This document shows, piece after piece, positions 1 through 17,054 of a DNA stretch of 64,000 nucleotides (position 1 is the stretch's first letter; each line of letters starts with the position of its first letter). The notes beneath the pieces were generated by a model. It made no database searches, was not told the origin of the DNA, and was given only the letters and a program-made list of their open reading frames with translations. The position numbers were made by a program, and so were the translations under genes. The DNA is from Anoxybacterium sp963668245 (GTDB taxonomy: Bacteria > Bacillota > Clostridia > Peptostreptococcales > Anaerovoracaceae), in assembly GCA_963668245.2 (NCBI GenBank), contig CAXXKB010000006.1:1-64000 (forward strand), in the 5' to 3' direction.

Positions 1-2
1 CC

Positions 3-1430
3 GGTCTTACGTTAGGTCCATTTATGCCGCTGAATGTAAATGATGGATTGGAACAACAACCGATTTGCTGGCTGCTTCGGTTGCTTTTTTTCATAGTAAT
101 GGGATGTTTGGTGGGATTGTTAATAGAACGTCTAAATAAGCACCATGAAGCACAACTGGTACGATCTTATCAACATTATCTGACGGGCTATCCAAATCAG
201 ACCAAACTTCGAATGGATGTGACAAGTCTAGTTGAAAATAATGCTTTTTTTTCGATGGCAGTATTTAAAATCATCAATCTGGGATACATCAATCGATATG
301 TCGACTATCAAGTTGAAGAAAATACCATAAATAATGTGATTGACTCAATATTATGTCATTTTAGGACAGAGGTGATCTATTGTATTAACCGTAGTGAATA
401 TGTCTTGATTTTTCCTGACAAGGAACCTTGCACGGCATATAAAGAGATAGAATCTTTTCTTGAGATGTTCAACACGCCAGTACTGATAAATGGTGTGCCA
501 ATTGACTTGGATGTTCGGAGTGGGGTTGTTCATTGCCCAACACATGGAACAAGTTGTGACGATTTATTAAAAGATTTAGAAAGAACCTTGGATCAAGACA
601 TGCATCAGGACAGAAAGGTGGCTATTTATCAAAGTAAAACAGCAGAAAAAAACAAGGAAAACTATCAACTAATCGTTGATATGTATCGAGCGTTAAATAA
701 CGGAGAATTTCGCATTGAATATCAACCAAAGGTAGACGTACAGGGCGCTTCTTGTATCGGTTTAGAAGCTCTGCTGCGATGGGATCACCCTAAAAAAGGA
801 CCGATTTCGCCGGCAGTATTTATAGAGCTTGCAGAATACGCAGGAATCATATGTGAACTCACAAAGTGGATGATTTCAAAAACAATTAATCAGATAAAAG
901 CATGGGAACAGCAAGGCTTGCACGTAAAAGTTGCGGTGAATATTTCATCGAAAGACTTAAAAGACAACCTGTTTTCAGAATTTGTAAAGGAACAGCTCAG
1001 CATGCAAGGCGTAGCCCCAAATCAACTGGAATTAGAATTGACAGAGAGATCAATCTTAGAAAACGAACAAAGTGCAGAAAAGCTACTGTATGACATGAAA
1101 AAGCACGGCTTAAAGGTCTCGCTGGACGACTTTGGAACAGGATACAACTCTTTGGTATATTTGGTTAAATTACCACTTGATTATATAAAGTTAGATAAGT
1201 ACTTTATTCACAATCTAGAAGATCGGGAAAATAATGCACTGATAAAAGGAATCATTGAAACCATACATTCTCTTGGGATGAAGACGATTGCAGAAGGTGT
1301 AGAGACAAAAGAGCAAAAAAAAATATTAAAAGAAATGGGATGTGATTATATCCAAGGTTATTTTTACAGCAGACCGCTGGTACCGGAAAATGTGGCAGCC
1401 TTCTATGAGATGTTTCATGCATCCAATTAA
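3..1430 (+). CDS. c-di-GMP phosphodiesterase, degenerate GGDEF + EAL domain (5' truncated)
   Basis: The reading frame is open to the window edge, so the N-terminus is missing; the ATG at 24 is probably internal. What remains starts with the last membrane helix (about residues 18-35 from that ATG). A GGDEF-like domain follows in which the signature is replaced by NRSEY, so cyclase activity is unlikely. The C-terminal EAL domain keeps the phosphodiesterase signatures: EALLRW, ELTERS, DDFGTGY, a lysine in YIKLDK, AEGVET and QGYFYS. By family knowledge these bind two metals and hydrolyse c-di-GMP to pGpG. It is therefore most likely a membrane-bound phosphodiesterase, with the degenerate GGDEF perhaps a GTP-sensing domain (inference). 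No operon partner is visible downstream. Confidence 0.9.
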   Translation, partial: GLTLGPFMPLNVNDGLEQQPICWLLRLLFFIVMGCLVGLLIERLNKHHEAQLVRSYQHYLTGYPNQTKLRMDVTSLVENNAFFSMAVFKIINLGYINRYVDYQVEENTINNVIDSILCHFRTEVIYCINRSEYVLIFPDKEPCTAYKEIESFLEMFNTPVLINGVPIDLDVRSGVVHCPTHGTSCDDLLKDLERTLDQDMHQDRKVAIYQSKTAEKNKENYQLIVDMYRALNNGEFRIEYQPKVDVQGASCIGLEALLRWDHPKKGPISPAVFIELAEYAGIICELTKWMISKTINQIKAWEQQGLHVKVAVNISSKDLKDNLFSEFVKEQLSMQGVAPNQLELELTERSILENEQSAEKLLYDMKKHGLKVSLDDFGTGYNSLVYLVKLPLDYIKLDKYFIHNLEDRENNALIKGIIETIHSLGMKTIAEGVETKEQKKILKEMGCDYIQGYFYSRPLVPENVAAFYEMFHASN

Positions 1431-1883
1431 CTGCCAATTCCTATTATGGGTTCAAACCCAACTCGGAATTCATGGAATGGCAACTGCGCTAAAGATGTTT
1501 CAAGCATCAAAGCAATCTGCCAAAAATATGATCGGGATGGGGCCCGTCATAATAATCCGGGAAGAGCCAGCGGCCTGAGTGAAAGTTTCAAGTTGGTAAC
1601 AAAAACGTCTTACGAGTTGCTAACAATAGAGACAGGCAATATTGTTAGTTAATAAATAACCAGATATAGAGTGTTTAAACATTATATTTAAGCAGATATA
1701 AAAAAAGTTGATCTAAAGTGTTGATATGTAGCGACATGGCGAGTGCAGCGTATGAAATGATGAAGAAGAAAGTGCAAAAAAAATAACGATAATGCAATGT
1801 ACAAAAGAAAACACAAGGATATATTACAGTAATCGGTGCAAATAATGCCATAATATTAAGTCAATATGCAGTATTATAATGAA
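1431..1883. other. Gene-free stretch downstream of the EAL gene
   Basis: No convincing coding sequence is seen. A 68-codon frame at 1446-1652 has no ribosome binding site and resembles nothing I recognise. The segment around 1530-1575 is more GC-rich than its surroundings, and 1650-1880 is AT-rich. A perfect TATAAT lies at 1875-1880 but has no good -35 element. Confidence 0.4.
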
Positions 1884-2092
1884 GGCTCTAAACTGAGCCA
1901 CAAAAATGCATCGTTGAAAAACTAACTTTGGACTGATAATCTATTTCCTGTGAGGCGCACAGCAAATGCCGCTGTTTATATAGATTATAAATTAGAAGAC
2001 ATAAGCTTTTCTAATTTACGCTGGTTACCCAAATTTTTCTTAACATAAAAAAAGACTCTTGATTTGTGCCAAAGCAAATCGAGAGTCTTTTT
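1884..2092 (+). ncRNA. Candidate structured RNA ending in an intrinsic terminator
   Basis: Four hairpins follow one another without a coding frame. They are GGCTC/GAGCC at 1884-1899; AATCTAT/ATAGATT at 1938-1986, enclosing CTGTG/CACAG at 1948-1962; AAATTAGAA/TTCTAATTT at 1989-2017; and a terminator at 2048-2092. A TATAAT sits just upstream at 1875-1880. The arrangement suits a small RNA of about 200 nt, but I cannot assign a family. It could also be the 3' UTR of the EAL gene. Confidence 0.3.
2048..2092 (+). terminator. Intrinsic terminator
   Basis: The arms AAAAAGACTCTTGATTTG and CAAATCGAGAGTCTTTTT form a long stem with a short loop and flanking A and T tracts. It could work in both directions. 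Confidence 0.75.
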
Positions 2093-2229
2093 CCATTTGC
2101 TCAGCAGGAGCCAAACAGCAAAGGAATTTTAATTGAGTTTCTCAGGCTTGATTTTGCAGTAAAAAATAGATATCAATATACATATATAATGTAAGAAATA
2201 TCAAAGCAAAATAAATATATGAAAAAGAG

Positions 2230-2258
2230 TTGACAAGAGATAGAGGTTTTGTTAGTAT
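2230..2258 (+). promoter_or_regulatory. rRNA operon 1 promoter P1
   Basis: The -35 element TTGACA (2230-2235) and the -10 element TAGTAT (2253-2258) are separated by 17 bp. The same promoter stands in front of rRNA operon 2. Confidence 0.85.
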
Positions 2259-2354
2259 AGTAAAGCACCTTTCAAACAAGCAAATATGCTGAAATGAAAG
2301 GCAACCCGAAAAGAAGGACTTCGAAAGAAGCTGAAAAAAACTTCAAAATAAGGG

Positions 2355-2383
2355 TTGACAAGAAAGCGTTGATGCGGTATGAT
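2355..2383 (+). promoter_or_regulatory. rRNA operon 1 promoter P2
   Basis: TTGACA (2355-2360) and TATGAT (2378-2383) are 17 bp apart. Tandem P1/P2 promoters are usual for Firmicutes rRNA operons. Confidence 0.85.
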
Positions 2384-2721
2384 ATAAAAGTTCGCTAAAC
2401 GCGGATGCTTCGGAGGGAAACTTGCCGAAGCGATGAACCTTGATAACTCCATAGTGCAGAAATTTAGTCAAAGAGAAACTTAAGTGTTTCTCGGAAAACT
2501 AAAGTACAAAAGCAATCAGCAATGATTGGTAAGACAAGCAAATGCAAATTTGTGAGTCAACGTACAATTCTGAAAAAAACAATAATTCTAGGATTTGCAA
2601 TTGCAAAGAATAGAACAAAGCTAAAACGCAAAGCGTTTCAGCTTGAGTCATTTTATGGCAAACTTGATTTAACATTCTGTCCAAAGAGAGAAGCAATTTT
2701 CTCGACAGAATTTAGATACCA
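2384..2721 (+). other. rRNA operon 1 leader
   Basis: This is the untranslated leader between P2 and 16S. A hairpin (ATTCTGTC 2674-2681 with GACAGAAT 2704-2711) lies just before the 16S 5' end and is a likely processing structure. Near the P2 start site this copy carries a shorter sequence (about 2401-2435) than operon 2, which has roughly 60 extra bases. Confidence 0.6.
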
Positions 2722-4248
<1,527 letters not shown>

Positions 4249-4281
4249 AGACTTAAATTTCTGCACTATGAGTTAATATAT

Positions 4282-4357
4282 GGGGAATTAGCTCAGCTGG
4301 GAGAGCACCTGCCTTGCACGCAGGGGGTCAAGAGTTCGATCCTCTTATTCTCCACCA
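4282..4357 (+). tRNA. tRNA-Ala (anticodon TGC), copy 1
   Basis: A 76-nt cloverleaf has a GGGGAAT acceptor arm, the D-arm GCTC..GAGC, anticodon TGC in CTTGCAC, the TTCGATC T-arm and an encoded CCA. Its place between 16S and 23S is typical. Confidence 0.97.
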
Positions 4358-4615
4358 GAAGTCGTAAGACTTCTAAAAGAAAGCGACGTAAGTTGCAATG
4401 TACCTTGAAAACTGAACAATGAAAACAAATTACAACGAAATCGAAGTGCACTTGTTTCGAAAGAAGCAAGGCAAAAAAGTTAAATAAACTAAGTAGAGTC
4501 TTAAAGGCAATGCTTAAGGGTTTAACTATGATTTCAACCGAGAAACCAGAAAAATTACAGAGTTAATTAACAATGTAAAACCATAAAGTTGTCAACGCAG
4601 ACAACAATCACTTTT

Positions 4616-7508
<2,893 letters not shown>

Positions 7509-7640
7509 AATGGTTTCAAGAAATTCCGTTTTCATTGTTCTGTTTTGAGGGTACATAACCTCAACAATTAAATACATGCGCTGAATTTTTTCAATAGAGC
7601 AAAGCAGCAACATAGCAATATTGAAAAAGGCAAGCATAAA

Positions 7641-7757
7641 TCCGGTGATTATAGCGGAGAGGATACACCTGTTCCCATCTCGAACACAGTAGTTAAGCTC
7701 TCTAGCGCTGATGATACTTGGCGGGCAGCTGCCTGGGAAAGTAGGACATTGCCGGTT
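7641..7757 (+). rRNA. rrf: 5S ribosomal RNA, copy 1
   Basis: About 117 nt. The terminal helix pairs CCGGTGA with TTGCCGG. The internal CACCTGTTCCCATCTCGAAC segment and the conserved GAACACAGTAGTTAAG are present. It follows 23S at the expected distance. Confidence 0.93.
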
Positions 7758-7761
7758 TTAC

Positions 7762-7791
7762 AAAAACACACTGTTTGTGCAGTGTGTTTTT
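7762..7791 (+). terminator. rRNA operon 1 terminator, first copy
   Basis: AAAAACACACTG and CAGTGTGTTTTT form a perfect stem around the loop TTTGTG, ending in a T tract, 4 nt after the 5S end. Confidence 0.9.
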
Positions 7792-7804
7792 CTTAGGTTT
7801 ACAG

Positions 7805-7869
7805 TAAAACGGGACAGCAGGGAGCCAACAAAGATCGTCAAGAAGTGTTTGCGAGTCGGAGAGAAGGAT
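7805..7869 (+). repeat. 65-bp repeat behind 5S, copy A
   Basis: This unit begins TAAAACGGGACAGCAGGGAG and ends GAGAAGGAT. It recurs almost unchanged at 8041-8105 and 15256-15320, and as a 13-bp stub at 15492-15504. It always lies downstream of a 5S gene and between terminator hairpins. No function is recognised. Confidence 0.8.
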
Positions 7870-7895
7870 GAAATCCTGAACGTTGCCGGTTTTAC

Positions 7896-7925
7896 AAAAA
7901 CACACTGTTTGTGCAGTGTGTTTTT
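7896..7925 (+). terminator. rRNA operon 1 terminator, second copy
   Basis: This is an exact repeat, 134 bp downstream, of the first terminator, including the last bases of 5S (GTTGCCGGTTTTAC). It is a tandem duplication of the 5S tail plus terminator. Confidence 0.85.
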
Positions 7926-7965
7926 CTTTGTGTGCAAAAGAAAGATATACTTAAGATAAGACGAT

Positions 7966-8038
7966 GAAAACCTATGAATCAAGATTCATGGTTTTCTAGC
8001 CTAAATTCTGACTGCGGTATTAAAATACCGGACAGAAT
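7966..8038 (+). repeat. Two hairpins downstream of rRNA operon 1
   Basis: Hairpin 1 (7966-7996) pairs GAAAACC.ATGAAT with ATTCATGGTTTTC. Hairpin 2 (8005-8038) pairs ATTCTG and CGGTATT with ATACCG and CAGAAT. Both recur at 15417-15489 with substitutions in the stem and loop, which suggests that the structures are kept. Confidence 0.6.
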
Positions 8039-8040
8039 GT

Positions 8041-8105
8041 TAAAACGGGACAGCAGGGAGCCAACAAAGATCGTTAAGAAGTGTTTGCGAGTCGGAGGGA
8101 AGGAT
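8041..8105 (+). repeat. 65-bp repeat behind 5S, copy B
   Basis: This is the second copy of the 7805-7869 unit, with only a few substitutions (TCGTTAAG for TCGTCAAG, GAGGGAAGG for GAGAGAAGG). It follows the two hairpins. The next 220 bases up to the IS element hold nothing I recognise. Confidence 0.8.
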
Positions 8106-8327
8106 AGGCGAATGTTTCGTTGTTTGCGCAGTTTTAGCCACAATGAAAAATACGACAGCGTGGAGAAGAATGACTGGAAGAGTGCGGGATGAAACTTCAC
8201 ATGAAAAACGAATTTTTAGTGATTAATTTAGTTTGAAATGCGGTATATTTTTAATAATTTTTTATAAGAAACAAGGATAAAAATCAAGGGAGAAATGCCT
8301 AAATATCAAAGTTAAATTTCAAAGCAC

Positions 8328-8350
8328 GTAAATTCCCAAAGTAAATTCCA
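8328..8350 (+). repeat. Left inverted repeat of the IS30-like element
   Basis: GTAAATTCCCAAAGTAAATT followed by CCA. It matches the right end in inverted orientation with about three mismatches. Confidence 0.75.
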
Positions 8351-8627
8351 TTGTTGATGGAAGTTTCATTTTGATTGGCAAATCAATGATAGACAAAGGC
8401 TTTAGAGGCAGGAAAAGGTATCAAAGTGCCAGTAAACAGCGAAATGTGAGACAATATTTAGCAGAAAGGCATAGCAAACAATCCGAAATGAGAGACGACT
8501 CAGACTAAATTTTATCCATGTGGAAGTAAGTATGGGAAGCCTCCTGCCCTAAAAATCATTGCAATACAAAATTAATAAAACCGAAATAAAACTAGCTTTT
8601 CAGTAGTAGAGGCGATTGAATGACAAA

Positions 8628-9432
8628 CATTGGATTAATTTCTGATAAACAAAGTTAGTGAGGAATTTTTTCACCATAAGTAAAAGAGGAAAAATATCAC
8701 CCATGAAATTACAGAAATTAAAGTCAAGGGTTAAAATCACTTTGCCGCCAGGAGTCCCAATCATAGTGTCCATCTCTACCCAAGAAGAAAGTTGATTATC
8801 ATGGACTTAAACGAGGAAGTCATCGTAGGTGCGACCAATCTAGAAGCCTTAGAGATAAACTCACCTTTTTTCTTGTCTTGCTGTTTGAACCTGGCAGCAT
8901 GAGGGAAGTCAAGAGGGGAAACAGAAAGATACCCTTTATGAAGATGACGATAGATAGTAGATTTAGACATCCCCAAATTATTCGTTTGGGAAATATGGTA
9001 TAGATGTTGACCTCGTTTTATGCCTTCAGATACAAGGTTATCCATTGAGTAAAAACTTTTTTTGTTCAAGGGGATGTACGTGCGAGCATCAGAAAGAAGG
9101 GTATTATATAGATCTTGAGCATGTTTTGCTTAATAAAGATGCTCTCGGAAATAACAGCTCCCATGGTGTTTTTCGCGAGGATTGAAAACAATAGAAACTT
9201 TAATAAGCTTTGGGCAGATCGGGCATTCCGCAGGAGTGTCATCAAGAAAAGAATGCCGAATAGGAGAATCCTTTAAAATGATTTTGCGTTTAATTTCCTT
9301 TGAGACAATAGTCTGATCCTTTCCAATTTGGATTGCAATTGCCTTGAAAGATAAGCCATCTCGTAGCCCATTTTGAATGATAAGACGATCATCAAATGTT
9401 AGGTATTTATTTTTTTGAATTAAGCTTGACAT
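8628..9432 (-). pseudogene. IS30-family transposase, inactivated
   Basis: Read on the minus strand from 9432, the N-terminal helix-turn-helix is clear (LTFDDRLIIQNGL, IGKDQTIVSKEIKR). It is followed by a cysteine-containing linker, an in-frame TAA at 9130-9132, and then more IS30-like sequence in the same frame (YHISQTNNLGMSKSTIYRHL, CTKYHIS-type region) to 8776. A frameshift near 8830-8850 moves the reading to another frame holding GRTYDDF, a second stop, and VEMDTMIGTPGGKVILTLDF, which carries the first aspartate of the DDE site. The rest of the catalytic core is unrecognisable or lost. With two stops and a frameshift it cannot be functional. Confidence 0.85.
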
Positions 9433-9515
9433 AAGTCCTCCTTCTCAGGACAATTTCCCATACTTAATTTTACCGCAAATCTTTCCCAGAGAAAATTCCA
9501 CCACCAAGTCCATTG

Positions 9516-9538
9516 TGGAACTTACTTTGGGAATTAAC
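9516..9538 (-). repeat. Right inverted repeat of the IS30-like element
   Basis: On the minus strand it reads GTTAATTCCCAAAGTAAGTT followed by CCA, matching the left end. Confidence 0.75.
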
Positions 9539-9574
9539 TGAAATATCAAAGCAAAATAAATATATGAAAAAGAG

Positions 9575-9603
9575 TTGACAAGAGATAGAGGTTTTGTTAG
9601 TAT
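9575..9603 (+). promoter_or_regulatory. rRNA operon 2 promoter P1
   Basis: TTGACA (9575-9580) and TAGTAT (9598-9603) are 17 bp apart and identical to operon 1. The promoter lies only 36 bp from the IS30-like right end. Confidence 0.85.
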
Positions 9604-9698
9604 AGTAAAGCACCTTTCAAACAAGCAAACATGCTGAAATGAAAGGAACCCGAAAAGAAGGACTTCGAAAGAAGCTGAAAAAAACTTCAAAATAAGGG

Positions 9699-9727
9699 TT
9701 GACAAGAAAGCGTTGATGCGGTATGAT
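9699..9727 (+). promoter_or_regulatory. rRNA operon 2 promoter P2
   Basis: TTGACA (9699-9704) and TATGAT (9722-9727) are 17 bp apart, as in operon 1. Confidence 0.85.
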
Positions 9728-10115
9728 ATAAAAGTTCGCTAAACGCGGATGCTTCGGAAATAAACTGAAGAAGCAGGATGGAAAGATTTTGCTCGATTCA
9801 TCCAGAACCTGCCAAATGCGCAGGTCCATGAACCTTGATAACTCCATAGTGCAGAAATTTAGTCAAAGAGAAACTTAAATGTTTCTCGGAAAACTAAAGT
9901 ACAAAAGCAATCAGCAATGATTGGTAAGACAAGCAAATGCAAATTTGTGAGTCAACGTACAATTCTGAAAAAACAATAATTCTAGGATTTGCAATTGCAA
10001 AGAATAGAACAAAGCTAAAACGCAAAGCGTTTCAGCTTGAGTCATTTTATGGCAAACTTGATTTAACATTCTGTCCAAAGAGAGAAGCAATTTTCTCGAC
10101 AGAATTTAGATACCA
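9728..10115 (+). other. rRNA operon 2 leader, with about 60 bp not in operon 1
   Basis: The leader matches operon 1 except around 9760-9828. There about 60 extra bases hold small hairpins (GGATGG with TTCATCC; ACCTGC with GCAGGT), replacing the shorter operon 1 stem (GCTTCGG..CCGAAGC). The 16S-proximal processing hairpin is kept. Confidence 0.6.
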
Positions 10116-11642
<1,527 letters not shown>

Positions 11643-11675
11643 AGACTTAAATTTCTGCACTATGAGTTAATATAT

Positions 11676-11751
11676 GGGGAATTAGCTCAGCTGGGAGAGC
11701 ACCTGCCTTGCACGCAGGGGGTCAAGAGTTCGATCCTCTTATTCTCCACCA
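11676..11751 (+). tRNA. tRNA-Ala (anticodon TGC), copy 2
   Basis: Identical to the tRNA-Ala in operon 1, with encoded CCA. Confidence 0.97.
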
Positions 11752-12009
11752 GAAGTCGTAAGACTTCTAAAAGAAAGCGACGTAAGTTGCAATGTACCTT
11801 GAAAACTGAACAATGAAAACAAATTACAACGAAATCGAAGTGCACTTGTTTCGAAAGAAGCAAGGCAAAAAAGTTAAATAAACTAAGTAGAGTCTTAAAG
11901 GCAATGCTTAAGGGTTTAACTATGATTTCAACCGAGAAACCAGAAAAATTACAGAGTTAATTAACAATGTAAAACCATAAAGTTGTCAACGCAGACAACA
12001 ATCACTTTT

Positions 12010-14902
<2,893 letters not shown>

Positions 14903-14999
14903 AATGGTTTCAAGAAATTCCGTTTTCATTGTTCTGTTTTGAGGGTACATAACCTCAACAATTAAATACATGCGCTGAATTTTTCCAATAGAGCAAAGA

Positions 15000-15056
15000 G
15001 CGCTGACTGAGATTGAATAAAATGTACTTATGTACATGTATGAGATAGAAGGAAGC
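15000..15056 (+). other. 57-bp segment present only in the 23S-5S spacer of operon 2
   Basis: After the shared GAGCAAAG, operon 2 has 57 bases that operon 1 lacks before both resume at CAGCAACATAG. The segment includes the short palindromic run ATGTAC..GTACAT. The flanking AAAG/GGAAG suggests a deletion in operon 1 or an insertion here. Confidence 0.7.
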
Positions 15057-15091
15057 AGCAACATAGCAATATTGAAAAAGGCAAGCATAAA

Positions 15092-15208
15092 TCCGGTGAT
15101 TATAGCGGAGAGGATACACCTGTTCCCATCTCGAACACAGTAGTTAAGCTCTCTAGCGCTGATGATACTTGGCGGGCAGCTGCCTGGGAAAGTAGGACAT
15201 TGCCGGTT
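15092..15208 (+). rRNA. rrf: 5S ribosomal RNA, copy 2
   Basis: Identical to copy 1, with the same terminal helix. Confidence 0.93.
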
Positions 15209-15212
15209 TTAC

Positions 15213-15242
15213 AAAAACACACTGTTTGTGCAGTGTGTTTTT
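15213..15242 (+). terminator. rRNA operon 2 terminator, first copy
   Basis: Same AAAAACACACTG / CAGTGTGTTTTT stem as in operon 1. Confidence 0.9.
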
Positions 15243-15255
15243 CTTAGGTTTACAG

Positions 15256-15320
15256 TAAAACGGGACAGCAGGGAGCCAACAAAGATTGTTAAGAAGTGTT
15301 TGCGAGTTGGAGAGAAGGAT
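15256..15320 (+). repeat. 65-bp repeat behind 5S, copy C
   Basis: Third full copy of the 7805-7869 unit, with a few changes (GATTGTTAAG, GAGTTGG). Confidence 0.8.
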
Positions 15321-15346
15321 GAAATCCTGAGCGTTGCCGGTTTTAC

Positions 15347-15376
15347 AAAAACACACTGTTTGTGCAGTGTGTTTTT
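15347..15376 (+). terminator. rRNA operon 2 terminator, second copy
   Basis: Repeat of the terminator 134 bp after the first, as in operon 1. Confidence 0.85.
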
Positions 15377-15416
15377 CTTTGTGTGCAAAAGAAAGATATA
15401 CTTAAGATAAGACGAT

Positions 15417-15489
15417 GAAAACCCATGAATCAAGATTCATGGGTTTCTAGCCTAAATTCTGCCTGCGGTATTAAAATACCGGACAGAAT
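15417..15489 (+). repeat. Two hairpins downstream of rRNA operon 2
   Basis: Same pair as at 7966-8038. In hairpin 1 the stem is CCCATGAAT/ATTCATGGG instead of CCTATGAAT/ATTCATGGT, so base pairing is retained or improved. Confidence 0.6.
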
Positions 15490-15491
15490 GT

Positions 15492-15504
15492 TAAAACGGG
15501 ACAG
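15492..15504 (+). repeat. 65-bp repeat, truncated copy D
   Basis: Only TAAAACGGGACAG remains. Homology to operon 1 ends here, marking the right boundary of the tandem rRNA duplication. Confidence 0.6.
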
Positions 15505-15540
15505 TCGGTTGCTTGCATTATCTATTTGGTTACCTATCTG

Positions 15541-15610
15541 GTAATTTAAGGTACTAAAAATGGTAGCACTATGTAATTTACGGTGTTAGAATATTCAGTT
15601 AATATAGTGC
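15541..15610 (+). promoter_or_regulatory. Direct and inverted repeats upstream of the MATE operon
   Basis: GTAATTTAAGGTACTAAAA (15541-15559) is repeated as GTAATTTACGGTGTTAGAA (15573-15591), 32 bp on. GCACTAT (15566-15572) and ATAGTGC (15604-15610) form an inverted repeat around the second copy. A related sequence stands before the SLH gene at 42551. A regulator binding site is possible; no clear -35/-10 pair is visible. Confidence 0.35.
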
Positions 15611-15672
15611 TGTATTATTTATTATTTCAATGGGAGGCCGATATTACTTAATTTATTAACAGGAGGTATTAC

Positions 15673-17043
15673 ATGGAAAATTTAAAGGAAAATGAAATTG
15701 TTACCGGAGAAAGCGAGTTTGCAACCAAAAGTATCACCAGCCTATTTTGGAAATACAGTCTATTTGCACTAGCTGGTATGGCACTTCAGACGGTTTCTGT
15801 TGTCGCTGACGGTTTTTTTGTCGGAAATGGCATTGGTGCCATAGGTATGGGAGCGATAGGGATTATCGTGCCGTTTTGGACGGTTGCGGTAGCCTTTTTT
15901 AATTTGTTCGGAATTGGAGGATCTATTCTAGCGGCTATTAAGCTTGGGAATGGGGACCCACAAGGTGCCAGAAGAGTATACGGCAGTGTTATTATATTCT
16001 CATTTATTTTTTCTGTTATTGTTTCTGTTATTGTTCTTATGAATTTAGATTCTGTATTGGTCAGATTGGGAGCTACACCAGAACTGCTACCTGCCGCAAA
16101 AGCTTATGCAGTACCATATCTAATCGGAGTTCCAATTTGTGTCGTTGGTACAGTAGCATATTATTTCACAAGAGTAGCTGAAAGACCTTTTGCTGCGGCG
16201 ATTGGTTACATGGGACCTGCTGTCATCGCGGTAATTGTAGAGTATATCTTTATTTTCAAAATGAACATGGGCATGGTTGGATCTGCAATCCCATGGATCA
16301 TTTGCGTTGGTATGTCAGTATTTTTGGTACCTTACCTGCAAATTGTAGATCCAGTTTTCAAATTAAAATTATCTGATTTTAAAATCGATTTCACTGCTGT
16401 CTTAGAAGCCTGTAAAATCGGATTTGCAATGTTTGTTGTCAATATTGCAACCATCTTTTCAACTATCATTATCAATAACTTAATCGCAAAATATGGAGAT
16501 CCTTCTATCTATATCCCAGCATTTGCTATCATCAATGCATATGTTGCGTATACTCTTATGATTATTACAATATCCTTTGTTCAGGGAATTCAACCTATTG
16601 TAGGGTTTAATTACGGCGCGAAATTATTTGGAAGAGTAAGAGAGCTTATCAAAGTTGGTATTATACAAAGTTCTGCGTTTATCATCATTGTGATGGCATT
16701 GATTTTCTTATTCCGTTCTCAGATTGCTGGATTTTTTATTGGTCCGGTACCAGTTTTGGTCGAAGCAACTGTTGCCACTATGAAAATCTTCTTGATTCTA
16801 TACGCACTTGGCAATGTTTCTCAGGTTGTAGCTGGATATTTTATGGCGGTAGAAAAAAATGGATTAGCCATATTAAATGGTATTGCAAGAATTATTATCT
16901 TTGCAGTTCCATTACTCTATATTTTGCCAAAATCTTTTGGATTAAATGGTATTTTCATGTCACAACCAGGAGCAGACTTGTTGTCATTTGCTCTTGCGAT
17001 TGCATGTATTATGAGAGAATATAAGCTTCTCAAAAACAATTAA
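15673..17043 (+). CDS. MATE family multidrug/metabolite exporter
   Basis: 456 residues with about twelve hydrophobic segments and the two-fold layout of MATE (MatE) proteins. MATE carriers export cationic or drug-like compounds in exchange for Na+ or H+. An AGGAGGT ribosome site lies 6 nt before the ATG. It is first in a three-gene run with an amidohydrolase (11 nt downstream) and a DUF3237 protein, so it probably handles the substrate or product of that enzyme rather than general drugs (inference). A clear paralogue at 44719 shares the LFWKYSLFA motif and is also followed by a DUF3237 gene. Confidence 0.9.
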   Translation: MENLKENEIVTGESEFATKSITSLFWKYSLFALAGMALQTVSVVADGFFVGNGIGAIGMGAIGIIVPFWTVAVAFFNLFGIGGSILAAIKLGNGDPQGARRVYGSVIIFSFIFSVIVSVIVLMNLDSVLVRLGATPELLPAAKAYAVPYLIGVPICVVGTVAYYFTRVAERPFAAAIGYMGPAVIAVIVEYIFIFKMNMGMVGSAIPWIICVGMSVFLVPYLQIVDPVFKLKLSDFKIDFTAVLEACKIGFAMFVVNIATIFSTIIINNLIAKYGDPSIYIPAFAIINAYVAYTLMIITISFVQGIQPIVGFNYGAKLFGRVRELIKVGIIQSSAFIIIVMALIFLFRSQIAGFFIGPVPVLVEATVATMKIFLILYALGNVSQVVAGYFMAVEKNGLAILNGIARIIIFAVPLLYILPKSFGLNGIFMSQPGADLLSFALAIACIMREYKLLKNN

Positions 17044-17054
17044 GGAGGAAAACA

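Larger units (their letters stand above)
8328..9538. mobile_element. Decayed IS30-family insertion sequence
   Basis: An element of about 1.2 kb is bounded by imperfect inverted repeats of 23 bp (8328-8350 and 9516-9538). Its size fits IS30. It contains an inactivated transposase on the minus strand. Its right end abuts the upstream region of rRNA operon 2, which resumes homology with operon 1 at once (AAATATCAAAGCAAAATAAA). No clear target duplication is visible. Confidence 0.8.

Noticed and set aside
1446..1652. 68-codon frame after the EAL gene
   Set aside because: No ribosome site, no recognisable family and unusual composition; treated as non-coding.
1953..2031. Possible GEMM-I c-di-GMP riboswitch (GCGCACAGCAAA at one end, GCTGGTTACCC at the other)
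   Set aside because: The central conserved parts of GEMM-I (the CAAAGCC-type segment and tetraloop/receptor) are missing, and the stems pair differently. A covariance-model search would decide.
7711..8192. Small frames around KRDSREPTKIVKKCLRVG in the 65-bp repeats as a repeated peptide gene
   Set aside because: The frames run through terminators and 5S, have no ribosome site, and substitutions among copies show no codon bias; a DNA/RNA repeat is a better explanation.
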